Source of the DNA: Gp13-AA77 sp035946575
GTDB lineage: Bacteria; Acidobacteriota; Terriglobia; UBA7540
DNA: 64,000 nt
Assembly: GCA_035946575.1 (NCBI GenBank)
Contig: DASYZG010000125.1
Location: forward strand, 1 to 64,000
Direction of reading: 5' to 3'
The position numbers and the translations under genes were made by a program. Of the stretch, positions 25,177 through 34,942 are shown piece by piece (position 1 is the stretch's first letter; each line of letters begins with the position of its first letter). The notes beneath the pieces were generated by a model. The model did no database searches. It saw only the letters and a program-made list of their open reading frames with translations, and was not told the DNA's origin.

Positions 25177-25623
25177 ATGGCAACCGAGGTGGGCAAGGCT
25201 GTGGCGCTGGAGGCCAGGCGCAGCCACATGCAAAAAATCCAGGTGCAGACCGGATCGCGCGTGGAGTTTAAGGACCTCACGGCCGGAATCCAGAAGCTGG
25301 TGGAAGAATCCGGAGTCGCGAGCGGCGTCTGCCACGTTTTTACGCCTCATACCTCTGCTGCTGTCATGGTGCAGGAGAATGACGACCCCGCACTGCAGCG
25401 GGATTTCAGCGAATTTCTGGCGGGACTCGCGCCGCGCGACAAGAATTATCATCACAACGACGGCAACTGTGACGCCCACCTGAAGGCGTCCCTCATCGGC
25501 TGTTCCCAGACTCTGATGATTGAGCATGGCCGGCTCCTGCTCGGCCGCTGGCAGGGCATTTTTCTCTGCGAATTTGACGGCCCGCGGCGCCGCGACCTGC
25601 ACATAAAGATTGTGGCGGACTGA
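25177..25623 (+). CDS. YjbQ family protein (UPF0047)
   Basis: A 148-residue protein of the YjbQ/UPF0047 family. The signature is clear: GVCHVFTPHTSAAVMVQEN, NCDAHLKASLIGCS and LGRWQGIFLCEFDGPRRR with conserved His and Glu residues at a probable metal site. Members have weak thiamine-phosphate synthase activity, but their main job is not settled. A strong GGAGG lies 9 bp before the ATG at 25177. It is divergent from the endonuclease III gene with a gap of 42 bp, so both promoters share this short region. The length is typical (about 135-140), with about 10 extra N-terminal residues. Confidence 0.9.
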   Translation: MATEVGKAVALEARRSHMQKIQVQTGSRVEFKDLTAGIQKLVEESGVASGVCHVFTPHTSAAVMVQENDDPALQRDFSEFLAGLAPRDKNYHHNDGNCDAHLKASLIGCSQTLMIEHGRLLLGRWQGIFLCEFDGPRRRDLHIKIVAD

Positions 25624-26916
25624 GTGCCGTTTCGAAGCGCCGTCTCCGCCGCGAAGAGCACCAGCGGGATGGTTGGGAAGGAAACGCTCGGAATTTACGT
25701 CCAGATCCCTTTCTGCGCCTCAAAGTGCACCTTCTGCAATTTCAGCTCGAAGGTTGCTCCCGAGGCCGAGCTTGACGCCTACCTGAACGGCTTGGAACGC
25801 GAAGTTGATCTGCTCTTCCGCAGTGCTGATTCTGCTTCCACAATTGGGTCGCCTCCTTCGCGTGATCTGCTGGACCTTCCGGTCGATTCGATTTATCTTG
25901 GCGGGGGCACGCCGACCCTGGCCGGCGCAGGTCGCCTTGCCCGGCTCTTTACGGCCCTGAGCCGGCGCTTCCGCTTCTCCTCCCCATCTGAAATCACCCT
26001 GGAAATGACGCCCGGCTCGGCCGACGCCGCGCTGCTGGCTGCCTGCCGCCGTCTCGGGGTGAACCGCTTGAGCGTCGGGGCGCAGTCCTTCGATGATCAT
26101 GAACTCGCCATCGTGGGGCGGCTGCACTCGGGCCGCGACATTGAGGAACAGGTGCGGTTGGCGCGCGCGGCGGGATTTGTCAACATCAGCCTCGACCTGA
26201 TCGCGGGCTTGCCTCATCAGACGCAAGCCTCCTGGCTCGCCAGCCTCAACCGTGGGATCGGCCTCGAACCCGAACACGTCTCGGTCTATCTATTCGAAAT
26301 CGACGAAAAGAGCCGCCTCGGAAACGAAGTTCTTCAGCATGGGCAACGCTACCACGCGCCCGCCGTCCCCGACGAAGACTTCGCCGCCGCCGCGTATGAA
26401 CACGCGCAGGAGCTTCTCTGCGCGGCCGGATTGGTGCAGTACGAAATCTCGAACTTTTCCCGGTCCGGCTTCGAGTCGCGGCACAATCGCAAGTACTGGC
26501 GCCTGGAACCGTATCTGGGTCTGGGCGCGGGAGCGCACTCCTTCGACGGCCGGGCGCGGTGGTCGAATGAGATTTCGACGAGTGCCTACGGCGCCCGGAC
26601 GGCCGGCGGCCACTTGCCGATTGCCGGGTGGCACACTCTGACGCCATCTGAACAGATTGAGGAGTTCTTTTTCCTGGGATTGCGCCAGCGTGTGGGCGTG
26701 AACCTGACGGACGCAACGGCGCGCTGGGGGCGTGGCGCGCTCGAACCTTGGCAATCGCGGATCGATCTGCTGCGGGAGCGAGGCATGCTTCAAGGCGGCA
26801 ACGGCAATTTGCGGCTTGCGCCGCAGGCCTATCTGGTCTCCAATGAGGTCTTCCAGGAGTTTCTGGCACCCGGCGAGGAAGAGAATCCGCGACTCGCGTC
26901 CGGCGTCCATTCCTGA
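25624..26916 (+). CDS. HemW-like radical SAM protein
   Basis: A 430-residue protein of the HemW/coproporphyrinogen dehydrogenase-like family. The radical-SAM cluster motif is CASKCTFCNF near residue 32. YLGGGTPT and ISLDLIAGLPHQT follow, and a HemW C-terminal domain ends the protein. HemW binds heme and passes it to targets such as respiratory oxidases; it lacks the extra substrate contacts of HemN. The GTG at 25624 overlaps nothing and follows yjbQ by 0 bp. An ATG at 25669, just before the GIYVQIPFC motif, is an equally good start that removes 15 residues. Confidence 0.88.
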   Translation: MPFRSAVSAAKSTSGMVGKETLGIYVQIPFCASKCTFCNFSSKVAPEAELDAYLNGLEREVDLLFRSADSASTIGSPPSRDLLDLPVDSIYLGGGTPTLAGAGRLARLFTALSRRFRFSSPSEITLEMTPGSADAALLAACRRLGVNRLSVGAQSFDDHELAIVGRLHSGRDIEEQVRLARAAGFVNISLDLIAGLPHQTQASWLASLNRGIGLEPEHVSVYLFEIDEKSRLGNEVLQHGQRYHAPAVPDEDFAAAAYEHAQELLCAAGLVQYEISNFSRSGFESRHNRKYWRLEPYLGLGAGAHSFDGRARWSNEISTSAYGARTAGGHLPIAGWHTLTPSEQIEEFFFLGLRQRVGVNLTDATARWGRGALEPWQSRIDLLRERGMLQGGNGNLRLAPQAYLVSNEVFQEFLAPGEEENPRLASGVHS

Positions 26917-26925
26917 TTTTGCTCC

Positions 26926-27984
26926 ATGGCTGAAATTGTCGATCTTCGCAGCGATACGGTGACTCGACCCACGACCGCCATGCGCAAAGCCATGGCCCAG
27001 GCGGACGTCGGCGATGACGTCTATCGCGAGGACCCAACCGTAAACCGGCTTGAAGAGCGCGCCGCTGAGATTCTGGGGCGTGACGCGGCGCTCTTTATTC
27101 CCTCGGGCACCATGGGAAATCAGATCGCGATCCGGGTGCATACCAGTCCCGGCCGCGAGGTGATCTGCGAGGAACGCTCGCACATCCTGAACTACGAGAT
27201 GGCCATGATGGCGGCGTTCTCCGGCTGTCTGCCGCGTGCCATCCGCGCTCTGGACGGCATCCTGACCTGGGCTGCGATCGCCGGCGAGATTCGTACCAGG
27301 AGCATTCACAACGCCCGCACCGGTCTCATTTCTCTTGAGAACACCTCCAACCTTACCGGCGGCACGGTCTATCCGCTGCAGGTGGCGGACGACATCTGTG
27401 ATCGCGCGCACGAGGCGCACTTGCCGGTTCATCTCGACGGTGCCCGCATCTTCAACGCCGCGGTATACCTGGGCCGTCCTGTCTCTGCGATCACTCAAAA
27501 GTTCGACTCTGTCATGTTTTGTCTCTCCAAGGGGCTGGGCGCGCCCGTAGGATCGATCCTGGCCGGTTCGCAGGAGTTCATCGATGAGGCGCGCCTGGTG
27601 CGCAAGATGCTGGGCGGCGGCATGCGTCAGGCCGGAGTGCTGGCGGCGGCAGGATTGGTGGCCGTGGAAGAAGGGCCCAAGCGGCTGCACACCGATCATG
27701 AAAACGCCAGCTTTCTGGCGGAGGCGCTGGGCGGGATGCCGGGCATCAAGATTGCGCCTGCGAAGGTCGTCACCAACATCCTGATCCTTGACGTCGCCGG
27801 CACCGGTCTGACAGCCGCCGAAATTGAGAAGCGGCTGGCAGCGCGCAATGTGCTGGCCAGCGCCATGTCACCCAGAATCGTGCGGATGGTCACCCACCAT
27901 GACGTCGACCGTGCCGGATGCGAGCGCGCCGTAGTGGCCTTGCGGGAGGCGGTGGGACCGGCGGCGCGCCAGACGGTCCATTGA
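26926..27984 (+). CDS. ltaE: low-specificity L-threonine aldolase
   Basis: A 352-residue PLP enzyme of fold type I. It begins VDLRSDTVTRPTTAMRKAM, the hallmark of threonine aldolases, with FIPSGTMGNQIAI and CEERSHI next. The Schiff-base Lys lies in MFCLSKGLGAPVGS. It splits L-threonine or L-allo-threonine to glycine and acetaldehyde. It follows the hemW-like gene by 9 bp and probably shares its transcript. Glycine formation is relevant to many pathways, so the pairing with hemW needs no special link. Confidence 0.92.
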   Translation: MAEIVDLRSDTVTRPTTAMRKAMAQADVGDDVYREDPTVNRLEERAAEILGRDAALFIPSGTMGNQIAIRVHTSPGREVICEERSHILNYEMAMMAAFSGCLPRAIRALDGILTWAAIAGEIRTRSIHNARTGLISLENTSNLTGGTVYPLQVADDICDRAHEAHLPVHLDGARIFNAAVYLGRPVSAITQKFDSVMFCLSKGLGAPVGSILAGSQEFIDEARLVRKMLGGGMRQAGVLAAAGLVAVEEGPKRLHTDHENASFLAEALGGMPGIKIAPAKVVTNILILDVAGTGLTAAEIEKRLAARNVLASAMSPRIVRMVTHHDVDRAGCERAVVALREAVGPAARQTVH

Positions 27985-28006
27985 CGCTGCTGTAGCCGGC
28001 CGGGTG

Positions 28007-28756
28007 TCACTTCTTCTTCGTTTTGTCCTTCTCAGCTTCAAGCAGCGCCAGCGCGTTGAAATAGTGCTGGCGGTACTCGCCGTCGTCAGGATCGAGGTGC
28101 GTCGCGGCGGCGTATTCTTTCGCGGCCGCGTCGATATCCCCGAGTTTCTCGAGCGCGTATCCGAGGCCGTTGTGTGACTCGGCCTCTCCGGGGTCGTGCT
28201 TGATGGCCTCCAGGTACTCGATCCGCGCCCGGCTCCAGTCCTTCAGCAGCAGAAAGGTGATGCCCAGCTCGCGGTGCAGGTCGGAGTTTGCGGGATCGAG
28301 TTGCACCGCGCGGCGCAGATCGGTGATGGCCTCATCTGAGCGGCCTGCCGTGCGGGCGTCGGCGGCCTTCTGGACGAGATCGCGCAGCTCCTCCCGGGCC
28401 TGAGCGGCGTCCACGGGATCGGGCGTCGGCGCCGCCGGTTTTGGTTTCAACACGACGCGCTCACCGGGCTTCGGAGAGATCAAGAACTCCTGTTCCGATT
28501 GCCCCGCGCATTCCACGTGCAGGTAGTGGTCGCCTGCCTCGACGCCGGTGAGTGTCAAATCACCATGCGGATCAGTTTTTCCCTCGGCGGTTGCGTCCAG
28601 TTCGACACTGCACCCCGAAGCAAAGGCCTGCAATGCGGCCTGCGCCGGCGCCGCAGCCCGGTCGTGGCGTGCCGCGAACCCGCGCGGCGCCATGATAAGA
28701 CAACCGGCCGCCAGCATCGCGATCGACCCGGCCTTCGCGAGCCGCCCTGAACGCAT
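28007..28756 (-). CDS. exported TPR protein
   Basis: A 249-residue protein. A basic start and hydrophobic stretch (residues 5-28) form a signal peptide. Residues ~40-105 form a beta-rich domain with a DPHGDLTLTGVEAGDHYLHVEC pattern that resembles carboxypeptidase-regulatory/PEGA-like folds. From ~120 to the end three TPR units follow (AVQLDPANSDLHRELGI, AIKHDPGEAESHNGLGYAL, ATHLDPDDGEYRQH). It is convergent to the threonine aldolase gene with only 22 bp between them. Probably periplasmic scaffold; no partner is evident. Confidence 0.75.
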   Translation of the reverse strand: MRSGRLAKAGSIAMLAAGCLIMAPRGFAARHDRAAAPAQAALQAFASGCSVELDATAEGKTDPHGDLTLTGVEAGDHYLHVECAGQSEQEFLISPKPGERVVLKPKPAAPTPDPVDAAQAREELRDLVQKAADARTAGRSDEAITDLRRAVQLDPANSDLHRELGITFLLLKDWSRARIEYLEAIKHDPGEAESHNGLGYALEKLGDIDAAAKEYAAATHLDPDDGEYRQHYFNALALLEAEKDKTKKK

Positions 28757-28867
28757 GAATCAATAACTCCCTGAAGATTTTAGCACCGGCTGTTGCCGCC
28801 CTTGGTGACGAGACTGCCCCGCGTCATCGTGTATTCTATACTTTGGGTAGACGAAAGAGCCCTTAGC

Positions 28868-30046
28868 ATGGTTTCCGGTCCGGCCAGCCTGGAGAGTGAC
28901 AGCTTGCAGTTGACAGAGGAACAACAGGGAATTCGCCGCACTGTGCGCGAATTCGCAGAGCAGGAAATCCGGCCGCACGTAATGGAGTGGGATGAAGCCC
29001 AGCACTTCCCGCGTGAGATCCTGCCCAAGCTGGCTTGCCTCGGGCTGATGGGCGTTCCCTTTCCGACGGAATACGGTGGCGCCGGCCTCGGTTATGTCGA
29101 ATACGCGCTGGTGATCGAGGAACTGGCGCGCGTGGACGGCTCCGTGGCCATCAGCGTGGCAGCGCATACCTCGCTCTGTGCCGGACACATCTATATCGCC
29201 GGAACCGTGGAGCAAAAGCGAAAATATCTGGAGCCGCTCGCCAGCGGTCAAAAGCTGGGCTGCTGGAGCCTGACCGAGCCCCAGGCCGGCAGCGATGCCG
29301 GCGGCACGCGCACAACGGCGCGGCTCGAGGACGACTGCTGGGTGCTCAACGGCGCCAAGACCTTCACCTCCAACGGCACCTACGCCGATATCTGCGTGGC
29401 CATGGCCGTGACGGACAAAAGCGCGAAGAAGCACGGCATTTCTGCCTTTATCGTTGAAAAAGGCACGCCGGGATTCCGTCCCGGGAAGAAGGAGAACAAG
29501 CTCGGGCTGCGCGCCAGCGACACTGCCGAAGTGATTTTCGAAGACTGCCGTGTGCCGCTCGAGAATCGTCTGGGGGAACGGGGGAACGGCTTCGTGGACA
29601 GCCTGCGGGTGCTCGATCGCGGCCGGATCTCGATCGCGGCGCTGGCCCTCGGGATGGCGCAAGGAGCTTATGAAGCATCCCTCGGCTACGCGCGCCAGCG
29701 ACAGCAGTTCGGAAAGCCGATCGCCGATTTCCAGGCGATTCAATGGAAGATCGCCGACATGGCCACGGAGATCGACGCGGCCCGCCTGCTGACCCTGCGT
29801 GCGGCGCAGCTTGCCGACCGGGACTGCCGCGTCACGCGGGAAGGCGCCATGGCCAAGCTTTACGCCGGTGAAATGGCCGTTCGCGTGGCGAACGAAGCCG
29901 TCCAGATCCACGGCGGCTATGGATTCATCAAAGATTATCCTGTGGAGAAGTTCTACCGCGACGTCAAGCTCTGCACCATCGGCGAAGGCACCAGTGAAAT
30001 CCAGCGGCTGGTGATTGCGCGGGAAGTCCTCAAAGGCAGTGGCTAG
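28868..30046 (+). CDS. acyl-CoA dehydrogenase
   Basis: A 392-residue FAD enzyme. The start at 28868 is chosen because the dehydrogenase N-terminal domain begins right after it (LQLTEEQQGIRRTVREFAEQEI). Signatures LGCWSLTEPQAGSDAGGTRTTA and QIHGGYGFIKDYPVEKFYRD are present, with the catalytic Glu in the GGYG..(Y/E) region of the last helix not fully conserved to check by eye. It oxidises acyl-CoA to enoyl-CoA and passes electrons to ETF. Its place before meaB and mce fits branched-chain or odd-chain acyl degradation to propionyl-CoA. Whether the substrate is short, branched or long is not visible. Confidence 0.9.
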   Translation: MVSGPASLESDSLQLTEEQQGIRRTVREFAEQEIRPHVMEWDEAQHFPREILPKLACLGLMGVPFPTEYGGAGLGYVEYALVIEELARVDGSVAISVAAHTSLCAGHIYIAGTVEQKRKYLEPLASGQKLGCWSLTEPQAGSDAGGTRTTARLEDDCWVLNGAKTFTSNGTYADICVAMAVTDKSAKKHGISAFIVEKGTPGFRPGKKENKLGLRASDTAEVIFEDCRVPLENRLGERGNGFVDSLRVLDRGRISIAALALGMAQGAYEASLGYARQRQQFGKPIADFQAIQWKIADMATEIDAARLLTLRAAQLADRDCRVTREGAMAKLYAGEMAVRVANEAVQIHGGYGFIKDYPVEKFYRDVKLCTIGEGTSEIQRLVIAREVLKGSG

Positions 30047-30077
30047 TGGCCCGTGACAAGTTGCCGGTAAAATGGGT

Positions 30078-30127
30078 GATTGAGCCATTCGATCATGGAC
30101 TCAATGACTCAATGACTCAATGATTCA

Positions 30128-30138
<11 letters not shown>
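30078..30138 (+). repeat. 8-bp tandem repeat and 12-bp hairpin over the meaB start codon
   Basis: Five units of GACTCAAT (two variants) run from 30098 to 30137, and the meaB ATG (30128-30130) is inside the array. The last part, AATGGCTCAATC (30127-30138), is exactly complementary to GATTGAGCCATT (30078-30089), so the mRNA can form a 12-bp stem covering the start codon. No Shine-Dalgarno sequence is visible before this start. Confidence 0.6.
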
Positions 30139-31112
<974 letters not shown>

Positions 31113-31132
<20 letters not shown>

Positions 31133-31228
31133 CAGTGCGCTGTAGCGCGCCGGTCCCAGGCGCGAAAATCGCGGGCGGGGACGCCCGCGCTACCGCACGA
31201 TCTGTCACCCTGATCTGTAATCGTCCTC
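31113..31228. repeat. inverted repeat element, left copy (3' end of meaB)
   Basis: It begins GAGGATTACAAAATGGAGTGACAG and ends with ATCTGTCACCCTGATCTGTAATC, so it has terminal inverted repeats of about 20 bp with a GC-rich palindromic core (TAGCGCGCC...GGCGCGAAAATCGCGGGCGGGGACGCC type). It is nearly identical, in opposite orientation, to the copy at 31682-31803. The meaB stop codon TGA lies inside it. Confidence 0.75.
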
Positions 31229-31282
31229 AGGGGCATCCCGCAGGGGCGCGTCGCGATGCGCCCGCGATCCTGGAATAGTCGA

Positions 31283-31705
31283 ATGCGAATCGATCATGTC
31301 GGCATCGCGGTGAAATCCCTCGACGACGCCTTGGGAGTATTCCGCAAGCTCACCGGTGTTGAGCCTGCTTCGGTGGAGGAAGTGGCCGGCCAGAAGGTGC
31401 GCGTGGCGATGTTCCAGCTCGGTGAAAGCCGTATCGAACTGCTGGAGGCGACCGCGCGGGACTCTCCGATAGCGCGCTTCCTCGAAAAAGGCGGGCGCGG
31501 CGTTCACCACCTGACCCTGACCGTGCCCGATCTCGTTCAGACGCTGGCCTCGCTCGAGCGCGACGGGTTCAAGCTGATCGATCACGAGCCGCGCCTGGGA
31601 GCCGGAGGCGAGAAGATCGCCTTCCTGCACCCGTCGAGCACCGCGGGAGTGTTGATCGAACTGGTGGAGGAATCTGCCCCTAATGACGATTACAAATCAG
31701 GGTGA
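31283..31705 (+). CDS. mce: methylmalonyl-CoA epimerase
   Basis: A 140-residue vicinal-oxygen-chelate protein. It begins MRIDHVGIAVKSLDDAL with the first metal His, includes GVHHLTLTVPDLVQTL with another, and ends near the catalytic Glu in GVLIELVEE. It interconverts (R)- and (S)-methylmalonyl-CoA between propionyl-CoA carboxylase and the mutase. The short basic piece upstream of 31283 lacks homology, so the inner ATG is preferred. Its final residues (DDYKSG) and stop codon come from the flanking repeat copy, as in meaB. The gene is enclosed by the two inverted copies. Confidence 0.92.
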   Translation: MRIDHVGIAVKSLDDALGVFRKLTGVEPASVEEVAGQKVRVAMFQLGESRIELLEATARDSPIARFLEKGGRGVHHLTLTVPDLVQTLASLERDGFKLIDHEPRLGAGGEKIAFLHPSSTAGVLIELVEESAPNDDYKSG

Positions 31706-31803
31706 CAGATCGTGCTGTAGCGCGGGCGTCCCCGCCCGCGATTTTCGCGCCTGGGACAGGCGCGCTACAGCGCACCGCTGTCACTCCATTCTGCAATCCT
31801 CTA
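31682..31803. repeat. inverted repeat element, right copy (3' end of mce)
   Basis: The reverse complement of this stretch matches 31113-31228 along most of its length, including both termini (GATTACAAATCAGGGTGACAG on one side, CTGTCACTCCATTCTGCAATCC on the other). The mce stop codon lies inside the first terminal repeat. Distance between copies is about 450 bp. Confidence 0.75.
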
Positions 31804-31875
31804 TAAGGGCGTACGTTTCTCCTGATTCCATGCGGGAGGGATCGTGTCGGACGGGGCCTTGTTGGGGATGACTCT

Positions 31876-32160
31876 ATGGATATCCTTGGCATCGACGTCG
31901 GATTCTCCGCCAAACGCAAAACCACAGGCATGGTGGGCCTTGCGGGAGAGAGCCTATTTTGGGGGCGGGCAGACTGCTCATGGCAAGACAGAATCTGCAT
32001 CCCGCGCGAAAAATGGGCTCCGTGGGCAAGCTGCACGGTGCCCCACTTGACGTTCCCCGTCCTCGGTGAGGTGCAAGGCGCGTTGTCTTCTTCATTGGTA
32101 CCTGAGCCCGGAGATCGCGGCGAACCGCTTGTGCACCGCTGCGACACGCGGCCTATCTGA
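31876..32160 (+). pseudogene. possible truncated gene fragment (ILGIDVGFSAKRKTTG start)
   Basis: An open frame of 94 codons starts MDILGIDVGFSAKRKTTGMV, which resembles the N-terminus of DUF429-like or RNase-H-fold proteins (Asp in GIDVGFS). After about 36 residues the sequence no longer looks protein-like, so this is probably the 5' remnant of a disrupted gene. It could also be chance. The preceding 31804-31875 holds nothing recognisable. Confidence 0.3.
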
Positions 32161-32165
32161 ACCTT

Positions 32166-32999
32166 ATGAAACTTGGCGATTTCGAAATTCATCCGCTCTC
32201 CGACGGCAGCTTCGCCCTGGATGGCGGCCAGATGTTCGGTGTGGTCCCGAAGGTCCTTTGGGAAAAGAAGATTCCCGCCGACCGCCGCAACCGCATCAAG
32301 CTGGGACTCAACAGCATCCTGGTGCGGACGGGACGCCAGAACGTCGTGATCGAGACCGGCATCGGCGAGAACTTCGATCCCAAATTCGCCGACATCTACG
32401 CGATCGATCATTCTGTGAACCTGCTCGGCGACCTGCAACATCACGGCCTCGGGCCCGAAGACGTGGACATTATCATCAACAGCCACCTGCACTTCGACCA
32501 TTGCGGCTGGAACACGCGGCGCGACGGCGATCGCGTGGCCCCGACTTTCCCACGGGCACGCTACTACGTCCAACGCGGAGAGTGGGAGCACGCTCTGAAT
32601 CCCAACGAGCGCGACCGCGCCAGCTATGTCGAGAACTTCTTCCGCGCCACCGAATCTCAGACGGTCCTTCTGGACGGCGACGGGGAAGTCATACCGGGTA
32701 TACGAGTGCAGGTCATGCCGGGCCACACCCGGGACCTGCAGGTAGTCTGGATCGAATCGAGCGGTGAGCGCGCCTGCTTTGTCTCGGATCTGGTGCCGAC
32801 GGCGGCCCACCTCGCCTACCCATGGGTCATGTCGTTTGACCTTTATCCGCTGGAGACCGTAGCCAGCAAGCATCGAATATTACCGGAGCTGGTCAGGGAC
32901 CAGGCGATCGTCGTGTTCGGGCACGATGCCGCCACCCCCTGGGCGCGGCTGGCAGAGCGCGAGGGCAAGGTTGTGGCAAGCCCGGTCGAAGTGGGCTAA
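32166..32999 (+). CDS. MBL-fold metallo-hydrolase
   Basis: A 277-residue protein of the metallo-beta-lactamase fold. Metal ligands are visible as SHLHFDHCGW (H-x-H-x-D-H), the His of MPGHTRDLQV, Asp of FVSDLVPT and His of FGHDAATPW. The sequence resembles quorum-quenching/AttM-type and related hydrolases with a conserved MQVMPGHT segment, but the substrate cannot be stated. No signal peptide is present, so it is cytoplasmic. It stands alone, flanked by repeat-rich gaps. Confidence 0.85.
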   Translation: MKLGDFEIHPLSDGSFALDGGQMFGVVPKVLWEKKIPADRRNRIKLGLNSILVRTGRQNVVIETGIGENFDPKFADIYAIDHSVNLLGDLQHHGLGPEDVDIIINSHLHFDHCGWNTRRDGDRVAPTFPRARYYVQRGEWEHALNPNERDRASYVENFFRATESQTVLLDGDGEVIPGIRVQVMPGHTRDLQVVWIESSGERACFVSDLVPTAAHLAYPWVMSFDLYPLETVASKHRILPELVRDQAIVVFGHDAATPWARLAEREGKVVASPVEVG

Positions 33000-33059
33000 C
33001 GCCTGGCCGGCCCTATGCCGAAATCAGGGGCAATATCCCAAACTGCTCGCAAGCATTAG

Positions 33060-33130
33060 AAAATAAAGCGCAAAAAAAGTTTCTCACTTTTCTCACTTTT
33101 CTCACTTTTCTCCATTGTCCCATTTTGGGG
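33060..33130. repeat. pyrimidine-rich TTCTCACT tandem repeat, copy 2
   Basis: AAATAAAGCGCAAAAAAAGT is followed by three TTTCTCACT units, then CTCCATTGTCCCATTTTGG and TACGCTC.AAGCATGC. Both flanks match the copy near 16010-16075. Confidence 0.6.
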
Positions 33131-33289
33131 TGGTACGCTCGAAGCATGCTGAAGCAGGCTCTGCTCGCAGTCGGCAACCCGATAGGGCGGGACAGCAATT
33201 GGGCCTTGGGGCCTCTATCACCGGACCCTACGGCATGGATCGACGCTTGCGGGAGAGGAGAGCGGGAGGAATCGATTTTTGCGCAAAAC

Positions 33290-33402
33290 AAAGCCATCAG
33301 GTGTTTGATAACAAATCTACTTACCATTTTTCATAGGGCTGGAAAGCCATCAGGTACTTGAAAAGAAAGGGATTAAGCGTTTGAAAGCCATCAGGTTGTT
33401 GA
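33290..33402. repeat. three direct repeats AAAGCCATCAGGTNNTTGA
   Basis: Copies start at 33290, 33343 and 33384. Each has the invariant AAAGCCATCAGGT and then TTGA after two or three variable bases. The spacing (53 and 41 bp) is irregular and the unit is short, so this is not a CRISPR array. They could be protein-binding repeats or remains of a mobile element. Confidence 0.5.
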
Positions 33403-33859
33403 TGGGCAGGGGTTTACATTGAATTTGAGGTCACAGGAAAGCTGTCCTGAACGCGCGATGCAGCCATTTTGGCCGGTTTGGGAAGCCAATCGGGAACAGA
33501 ACCTCCCGGAGGTCAAAACTGCTTCCAGAGAACGCAGCAAGTTATTGAAAAATAATGGAAAATGTTCAAGAAACCAACCCGGAGCGAACCTAACGAACCG
33601 GAGAGGACAGCCGCCAGTCCCTTTAGGATGGCAGTCGAGAGCAGTTGTCGGCACAGCGAACCCAAGTGCCGCTTTCCACTTGCCACCGACCACTCGCGGA
33701 GGAGCGTAAAGGAGAGAAATGCCTCGCTGAGCGGTTATAATCGCTTACTGCTGCTTTTCGACAACGCGATAAGCTTCATGATCCGAATTCAGCAAGCCAT
33801 GACTGGGCTGGGCCGATGGAATACCTCACCGTAACTGTGGACAGGAGAGCTTAGCAACG

Positions 33860-34753
33860 ATGCCGACGAAGCGAGTACAGCGGACAAACGCCCAAGCCGA
33901 GATCGGGATCATCGGAGGCAGCGGACTCTACAGCATGCCCGGCCTGACCCGGGTGCGTGAGGTCCGGATCACGACGCCTTTTGGTAAACCTTCCGATGCG
34001 TGCACGCTCGGCGAGTTGGAAGGCCGCAAGGTGGCTTTCCTGGCGCGGCACGGTCGCGGACATCTCCTGCTGCCGACCGAGGTTCCCTATCGAGCCAATA
34101 TTTATGGGCTGAAGAAACTCGGGGTGGAGCGGATCATCTCGGTGAGCGCGGTCGGATCGCTCCGCGAGGAATACAAGCCGCTCGATATGGCCTTGCCTTC
34201 GCAGTTCTTCGATCGCACTCGCGGACGGGTCTCCACGTTCTTCGGTAACGGAATCGTGGCTCATATCGGCTTTGCGGACCCCGTATGCGCTGTCGTTCAG
34301 GATGCGATGGCGTCGGCTTGCGAAGCGATCAAGGTTCCCTGCCATCGTGGCGGAACGTATGTCTGCATGGAAGGACCGGCGTTCTCGACGCTCGCGGAAT
34401 CGAACGCCTATCGCGCCTGGGGGATGGACCTGATCGGCATGACCAACCTCACCGAGGCGAAGCTGGCGCGCGAGGCGGAGATCTGCTACGCCACGCTCGC
34501 CATGGTGACGGACTACGATTGCTGGCATCCGCACCACGACGCGGTCACGGTGAATCAGGTGATCGAATGCCTGAACCGCAATGTGGAAAATGCGCAGAAA
34601 ATTATCCGCGGGGCGGTCGCCGCCATGCCGCGCCAGCGCGCGTGCAAATGTGGGTCGGCGCTGGCGCACGCGATTCTGACCGACCGGCGCAGAGTTCCGG
34701 CGGCGGCCCGCCGGAGGCTCGATATCATCATCGGAAAGTACCTGAAGGCGTAA
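33860..34753 (+). CDS. mtnP: S-methyl-5'-thioadenosine phosphorylase
   Basis: A 297-residue nucleoside phosphorylase of the MTAP/PNP family. It starts with the phosphate loop GIIGGSGLYSMPGL, continues with TPFGKPSDACTLGELEGRKVAFLARHGRGH and closes the active site with the GGTYVCMEGPAFSTLAES and MTNLTEAKLAREAEI segments typical for MTA phosphorylases. It converts methylthioadenosine plus phosphate to adenine and methylthioribose-1-phosphate, the first step of methionine salvage. A PfkB-family kinase follows in the same direction, separated by a dispersed repeat. The start at 33860 is supported by an upstream AGGAG. Confidence 0.92.
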   Translation: MPTKRVQRTNAQAEIGIIGGSGLYSMPGLTRVREVRITTPFGKPSDACTLGELEGRKVAFLARHGRGHLLLPTEVPYRANIYGLKKLGVERIISVSAVGSLREEYKPLDMALPSQFFDRTRGRVSTFFGNGIVAHIGFADPVCAVVQDAMASACEAIKVPCHRGGTYVCMEGPAFSTLAESNAYRAWGMDLIGMTNLTEAKLAREAEICYATLAMVTDYDCWHPHHDAVTVNQVIECLNRNVENAQKIIRGAVAAMPRQRACKCGSALAHAILTDRRRVPAAARRRLDIIIGKYLKA

Positions 34754-34784
34754 CGGAGTATCCCGGGAGTGATGTCCAAATTCC

Positions 34785-34890
34785 AACGGGGGTCTCTGTG
34801 CCCTCTGTGCTTCCTCCGTGCTCTCTGTGGTAAAAGCTTTTAACACCGAGGCCACAGGGGACTCACAGAACGCACAGAGCCCACGTCGAA
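34785..34890. repeat. dispersed CTCTGTG-type palindromic repeat, copy 2
   Basis: GTCTCTGTGCCCTCTGTGC and CACAGAACGCACAGAGCCC arms flank GGTAAAAGCTTTTAACACC, itself a near palindrome. Same layout as at 9638, 42243 and 46340. Confidence 0.75.
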
Positions 34891-34942
34891 ATCAGGACAC
34901 CACGGGCGCCTGGTTGCTTCAAGCCTGAGAAAGGCGACATGC

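Larger units (their letters stand above)
33000..33859. other. repeat-rich gap without a supported gene
   Basis: About 860 bp with several short open frames but none with a convincing product. It contains a copy of the TTCTCACT repeat (33060-33130), three direct repeats AAAGCCATCAGGT (33290-33402) and a segment related to 16398 (near 33618). A ribosome site (AGGAG near 33841) close to 33860 belongs to the next gene. Confidence 0.55.

Noticed and set aside
33290..33402. Possible CRISPR array
   Set aside because: Only three units of about 16-19 bp with unequal spacing of 41 and 53 bp and no cas genes, so not an array.
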